The notes below the pieces were generated by a model. That model worked only from the letters and a program-made list of their open reading frames with translations, was not told the origin of the DNA and did not search any database. 64,000 nt of DNA from Heliocybe sulcata (Eukaryota > Basidiomycota > Agaricomycetes > Gloeophyllales > Gloeophyllaceae), in assembly GCA_004369045.1 (NCBI GenBank), contig ML213536.1, forward strand, positions 36,571 to 100,570. Reading direction: 5' to 3'. Of this stretch, positions 58,869-64,000 are shown piece by piece; positions within the stretch are counted from its first letter, which is position 1, and every line of letters begins with the position of its first letter. The translations under genes were made by a program, and so were the position numbers.

Positions 58869-60494
58869 CTACGGCGCCGGGCACTTGACACTGTACAAGT
58901 GTCCGACCCCATTGTCGCCGAACGGGATCGTCTTGGGTCGTCTTGAAGTCTCGTGCTCTTCATCTTCATGCAGAGCGCGCTCCTCATCGTCAGCAGGAAG
59001 GAAGCTCGTCGAGAAGCTAGCCTGATCTTCCAGACTTCTAGCTTCCAGCGAGTCCGACGCCAAGTCCGCGCCGGACACAACCAAGGCAGTCAGCGATCTT
59101 CCATGGGACTATCAGAAGAACACAAATGAGCACAAGAACCTTACAACCCCAGAGCAGCGCGGCACTCACGCATCCACTATCCAACCCCACCGTCCACCGA
59201 TGCACGTCCAAGCCTCTTTTCGCCGTGTGCCCATACACAACCGTGGACGGCATACAAGGCAACCCGTCCCGATTCTTCCCCTTCTTAACCGCCTCCTCAA
59301 ACCCATTACACTTCTTCACCGTCTTGTTCCACAGCTTCGCCCACGGGGTGCCTTTGCCCGCCTTCCTAGAGATCTTGCCCGAGTCCTTGACATCCCGGAT
59401 GTTCAGCACCACCCACGGGTCGGTGTTCTGCGGGACCTCCTTGAGGAGCTCGACTTCCTGCGCGACCCGCATGGCCTCTTCGTCCAGACGGACCGTGCTT
59501 AGGGAGCCGACGATGCGGGAGATGAGGGTAGGCAGGTGGGCGAGTGGTTGTTTAGGGTGGTCGACGGGCCGCTTGGGGTTGTAGGGCAGGAGACCTCCGT
59601 GTGCGATGTACATGTGCTGCGAGGGGATGTGCAGGATGAGGGGGAGGGAGAGCATGTATTCGTAGTGCTCCTGGGTCATCGCTCTGTTCCGCGGCGTCAG
59701 GATGTAGGCATCGATAAAAAATGGAAGCACGCACCTCGCAATCTTGTAATGCTCGCCAAACATCTTCCACCCCTTCGGCACCCGACTCCACCACTTTCCC
59801 CTTCTCTTCTTCATCTCCTTCTCCTCGTCGTCATCCAACCCGCCGTGTTTCTCATACTCCTTATCCACCCGGTCAAGCCACTTTTTCCCGCCCTTCAGGC
59901 TCTTGATCCACTCCATCCACGTGCGCCACTCGATGATCGTCTGGTCGTGGTTGCCACGCACACCTCGGACACGGTTTGAGGAGAGAAAGTCAAGGACGGA
60001 GAGGCAGCCGGATAGAGATCCTTTCTGGACGATGTCTCCGGCGTGGAAGAGGGTGTCGGTGGAGGGGTCGTAAGAGAGTGATGAGAGAAGGTGGCTGCGA
60101 GCCGATGTTAGGGGCTAAGGAGGGCTAAATTCGACAGGACGTACTGTAGGGACTTGTTCATGCCGTGAATGTCACCGACCATTATTATTCGGCGGTTGGG
60201 ATCATCTGTAGGTTAAGTGTTAGGTCAAAGTGGTCTACCCTTGCCATCTCGCCATACCTAACCCGATATCCTCCGCTGATACCGTCTTGGTATGTATAAT
60301 CTTACTAAAGTCTCTCTTAACTATGTTGCGCGTTAGACACTCAGCTTGCATAATACTATGAGTTACTCACCTTCGACGTCGCTCACGCGGTGCACCCACT
60401 CCCCTAACGACGCCGTGCGTTCGTGATACGCAAGAAAATAGAGGAAAAAGCAAGTTAGGACGAGAAACGCTGCAGCACGCCGCGGGACGTCCAT
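58869..60494 (-). CDS. PPN2-like metallophosphatase (vacuolar endopolyphosphatase type)
   Basis: The start MDVPRRAAAFLVLTCFFLYFLAYH is a short cytosolic tail plus one transmembrane helix, giving a type II membrane protein. The calcineurin-like phosphatase core follows: RRIIMVGDIHGMNKSLQ, HAGDIVQKGSLSGCLSVLDFL, VRGVRGNHDQTIIEW, then MYIAHGGLLPYNP, VVYGHTAKRGLDVHRWTVGLDSGC. The GDxHG, GDxxxKG, GNHD, HGG and GHT metal-binding motifs are all present. The layout matches the yeast PPN2 (YNL217W) family, a zinc-dependent vacuolar endopolyphosphatase. The insert between GNHD and HGG is long and basic (KEMKKRRGKWW). After the catalytic core an acidic tail of about 70 residues ends KCPAP. Introns are at about 60370-60200 and 60130-60090 and near 59110. 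Confidence 0.88.
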
Positions 60495-61188
60495 AGTGGT
60501 GTGAGGAGGGGAATGAGACGCGCCGCCATCGATGGAGCCTTTTTGTGGCGACCAGCCGACACCTTCTCGGTCGCCATCAGCCACTCGGTGAACGCGCCAG
60601 TGATGTAATGCGCACGTGGATCGGCGCTCCCGTCGCAGTGCGCCACAAAGCTAGTCTTATGTGGCGGATACACAACCTCCGCTACACGTTAGTTGGGGCC
60701 GCGTCCGAACAGTGTCAGTTCTATCCATAGAACGCCCAAGAGCCCCCCAACGCCATTGCGCGCATATCAGGAGCGCCTTGGAAGCCGAATAAGGATGAGG
60801 GAGTCAGAGGGACTCCATACATCTGCGATAATGGAAAGAGGTCGGCGCCGTTTATCGAGTCCAATTTTCCCTATACTCGCAAGGGAGGTACATAGTTGCG
60901 AGGCGGGGGAACCAACAATCTGACTATCATAGAGCCAAATTGGAGATATTATGACGAGTCGAAAGCATGGAACAGAGGAGGTTGGTGCAGGTCGTCTCCA
61001 TCGAGGACGAAGCAAGCTTCGACGAGCGCAAGCTGAATTCTGCTGGATTGTGGAAATGTATTGTGGTCTAGCACAGCCACCGCAAGGATCGTGGGAGAGA
61101 TTTCCCGGCGACGTGCACTGCCACAAGCATAGGACCTGGCCAGTTAGACACCAGTGGACTTGCTCCTCTTCTCTTTACACTCGTCGAC
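60495..61188. promoter_or_regulatory. Shared promoter region of divergent PPN2-like and metacaspase genes
   Basis: About 690 bp separate the two start codons. No open frame here is convincing. Specific elements were not identified. Confidence 0.4.
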
Positions 61189-63656
61189 ATGTGGAACAAC
61201 GACAACTCTGGATATCCAGGCCAGTACAGAGGCTACGCGCCTCCGCCAGGCCCGCCGCAGAATTCGGGATACGGGTCCCCTCCTGGGTGAGTGTTGTGCG
61301 ATGTACATGACGGAAAGGACGACTGATCGAGAGCGGGATCTGTGCAGATTTCCTTCGCCGTGAGCGATCCTTCGACTGAGTTGAGTATACAAGACGCTAA
61401 TGAGGCACGTAGTGGAGGATATGGTGGATACAATCCGGGATATGCGCCGAGTTATGGGCCTCCGTCTGGGCCGCCTCCTGGCGAGTGAGTCCTTTACCCT
61501 CGTCCTCTTGGATGTGACTGATTATCATGATTCGCTAAGATACGGAAGCTCGTGAGTAGTTGGATTGCTCAGCGTGTGCGACCATCCGCTGACTCGCACA
61601 GGTATGGCCCCCCTCCTGGACCTCCACCCGGGCAACCAGGCCACCACCACCAGGGCCACCACCAGGGCGGCTACGGCGACCAAGGAGGATATGGTGGCGG
61701 TGGATACGGTGCTCCCTCTGGACCCCCTCCGTGCGTCTCCTCGATGTACTTTATTGCTGCGTAAGCTGACAAGCGCTCATGTCCCGCCAGCCTCCCTGGG
61801 AACCGTCCGTATGCGCCACCAGGTACGAAAGCTTTAGAAGTCTGGAAACACAGTCCACTTAAATGCGGCTTGTAGCGGGCCCGCCGCCCATGCCGCCGAC
61901 CCCGATGCAAAACTACGGGCCCCAGTTCGAGGGCGCTAATCATCAGATGCAGCAGCCGTTCTTCCAGTACTCTCAGTGCAATGGCAGGCGCAAGGCTTTA
62001 TGCGTGTGTTATGCCGTTTCCCCCATATGGTCGTGGGTTGACTTGGGAGTACAGATTGGTATCAACTATTTCGGACAAGACGCTGAACTCCGAGGCTGTA
62101 TCAACGACGCGCATAACGTCAAGCGATTCATCTGTTGTATGCTCTGTCTCTCGCCTTTGCATTGTGGCAGGATGCTTATGCATGCTTCTCGTGGCCAGCG
62201 CGCTTCGGCTATAAGGAGGACGACATTGTGATGTTGACAGACGACGCGAGCAACCCTAGGCAGATGCCGACGAGGGACAATATCGTATGCACTATCTGAT
62301 CCGACGACGATATTGTGGTTTACTGATTCACTGTGGCGGTAGTTACAAGCTATGCAGTGGCTCGTGCGCGACGGCCAGCCTAACGACTCTTTGTTCTTCC
62401 ATTGTGGGTCGTTCCAATTTCATCGCCGCGTGCTGTCACCGAATGGGATTACTTCCAGACTCTGGACACGGCGGACAGACCAAGGATCTTGACGGCGACG
62501 AAGCGGATGGATATGACGAAGGTATGCTCCCAGTCGATCTGCTTCTCCTCCTTCTTGGCTTACGGCCGCGCATGTAGTCATTTATCCTGTCGATTTCGAG
62601 GCAGCTAGTCATATCACGGATGATGTGCGCGCATATCATTCGCAGTTCGCCCTCGGCCGTCGCTTATATTGTTTATCGCACAGGTCATGCATGAAATCAT
62701 GGTGCGACCCCTTCCTCCCGGGTGCAGACTGACCGCCATTTTCGACGTAAGTCCTCCCCGCTGCTGCTCCCTCTCTGCTATATTGCTGACGGCCCTTTGC
62801 AGTCTTGCCACTCGGGATCCGCACTCGGTAGTGCTCCATGATTTCGCGCACTTGCGTACTTCTAACGAGACACTATGCAGATCTGCCGTACATCTACTCC
62901 ACGGAGGGCAAGATCAAAGAGCCCAACCTCGCCGCGGAAGCTGGTCAAGGGCTGCTATCCGCGGTGTCCTCGTACGCGCGTGGCGATATGGGCGGCGTTT
63001 TGTCGTCCGCGATGGGTATCTTCAAGACTGCTACTGGGAACGGGAAGAAGGCGGAACAGTATGCGCGGGCTACGAGGACTAGTCCTGCTGATGTGGTACG
63101 TCGCCATCCCTCCTAGTTGGTGATTGGAAGTTAACTCTGTTGCTGCAGATCTCTTGGAGTGGTTGTAAGGACTCGCAGACTAGTGCGGATACGGTTGAGG
63201 CTGGGCAGTCAACTGGCGCTATGAGCTTCGTGAGCGACAGTCGCGCATTGTTGACCATTCCTCCATAACTGACTCCTGTGTAACATAGGCGTTCATCTCG
63301 GCTCTTAGTACGGACCATCTGTTGCTCTCGTTGAGACTTGCGCCTGACTAGTTCATTGCAGGTCAGAACCCGCAGCAGAGCTACCAGTCGCTTCTGCAGA
63401 ATCTTAGGTGCGCGCTATTTGCATTCGATTTACCAGGACCGCTGTCTGATAACAAAAATAGGCAGATCCTTCGGGATAAGTACAGTCAAAAGCCACAGGT
63501 ACGTCTGTCGCGGGTCATCATAGATAGAGCGCGTGCTGAGACTTGTCGCCATTCGTAGCTGTCGAGCTCCCACCCTATGGTCAGTGCCTCCAAGATCGTC
63601 TTCAAGCTTTTGCTGACCTATCGCACCAGGACACGAATCTGATGTACATCATGTAA
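61189..63656 (+). CDS. MCA1: Type I metacaspase
   Basis: The ATG at 61189 opens a Gly/Pro/Tyr-rich prodomain (MWNNDNSGYPGQYRGYAPPPGP) cut into several small exons, one of only 12 nt (61540-61551). The caspase fold begins [30 protein letters not shown], then [47 protein letters not shown] with the catalytic His, YPVDFEAASHITDD, and [22 protein letters not shown] with the catalytic Cys split by an intron (GAC|TCTTGC). The end is SSSHPMDTNLMYIM. Fungal metacaspases are Ca-dependent Arg/Lys-specific cysteine proteases that act in protein quality control and cell death. All catalytic residues are present. Confidence 0.92.
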
Positions 63657-63845
63657 GGCAAAGCAGAAGACGATCAAAGATCTCACCAGCAAGTCTGAGT
63701 GTTGTTGTATTGTATCTCTACGATTATCATCGCTGCCTGGGACATCTTGTCGATGTACATGTGTTATTTATTAACCTACCTTGGAATGCAGGCACCGCGT
63801 ATCATCTGGTGTCGCTAACAGCTCAATAGCCAACACTCTCGACAA

Positions 63846-64000
63846 TCAGAAGATGTACGGCACCAGCCGGTACGGAACTCTCCTCGCCCACTCATCCCAC
63901 TGCTCGCCGAATTCCTGCCTTAACTGAGCGTCTTCCGCAACCGCCCGCCACACCAGCACGGACACCGAGAGAGCCATAAAGATGGCTGGAATGCCCATGA
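63846..64000 (-). CDS. C-terminal end of an isoprenylcysteine methyltransferase-like protein (partial)
   Basis: The minus strand reads MGIPAIFMALSVSVLVWRAVAED, then AQLRQEFGEQWDEWARRVPYRLVPYIF and a stop at 63846; the gene continues beyond the right edge. The EFGEQWDEWARRVPYRLVP pattern is the usual C-terminus of fungal isoprenylcysteine O-methyltransferase (ICMT/STE14)-like membrane proteins. The hydrophobic stretch before it would be the last transmembrane helix. The family call rests on this short tail only. The gene is convergent with the metacaspase gene. Confidence 0.6.
   Translation of the reverse strand, partial: MGIPAIFMALSVSVLVWRAVAEDAQLRQEFGEQWDEWARRVPYRLVPYIF

Noticed and set aside
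1-64000. Transposons, retroelements or virus-like elements
   Set aside because: No reverse transcriptase, integrase, transposase, capsid motif or paired long terminal repeats were recognised; the repeated blocks found are host-gene duplications or short tandem repeats.

Overview
The window looks like a gene-rich stretch of a wood- or litter-decaying basidiomycete (Agaricomycetes). The evidence is numerous 45-70 nt introns with GTRNGT donors, a secreted laccase with all four copper signatures, a bicupin oxalate decarboxylase, a TKL-type kinase of the sort expanded in mushrooms, a cytochrome P450, an RTA1 membrane protein and a type I metacaspase. All gene models were spliced by hand from frames, splice sites and conserved motifs; exon edges are therefore estimates, and no similarity search was possible. 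No LTR retroelement, Polinton, DNA transposon ORF, CRISPR array or rRNA gene was recognised.

Layout. 1-6.6 kb holds an RTA1 gene and a kinase-TPR gene embedded in an old tandem duplication: a second, broken piece of each gene lies between the two good copies. 7.8-10.9 kb has a steroid-reductase-like (DUF1295) membrane enzyme and an unusual aquaporin. 11.2-23.1 kb is a secreted-enzyme neighbourhood: laccase, a small Ser/Thr-rich secreted protein and oxalate decarboxylase, separated by long gene-poor spacers. 26-31.5 kb carries housekeeping genes: the SAGA deubiquitinase UBP8, a disordered conserved protein and tRNA-His guanylyltransferase THG1. 33-42.4 kb is a run of four plus-strand genes: a forkhead regulator, an ECM11-like meiotic protein, an exonuclease-like/UPF1-like helicase fusion and an ABHD11-type mitochondrial hydrolase. 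42.6-54.4 kb has a basic disordered protein, a sugar transporter and a large mucin-like single-pass surface protein with a coding minisatellite. 56.3-64 kb holds a P450, a PPN2-like polyphosphatase, a metacaspase and the end of an isoprenylcysteine-methyltransferase-like gene.

How the genes relate. Laccase and oxalate decarboxylase act outside the cell in lignocellulose decay and oxalate turnover, and the sugar transporter could take up the products. The forkhead and ECM11-like genes lie next to each other and may both serve sexual development. Otherwise the order looks like ordinary fungal gene packing, not a biosynthetic cluster. The most unusual locus is the helicase fusion: its 3' two-thirds is a sharply bounded CpG desert and contains one in-frame TGA although every other helicase motif is intact, which suggests a history of cytosine methylation or repeat silencing.
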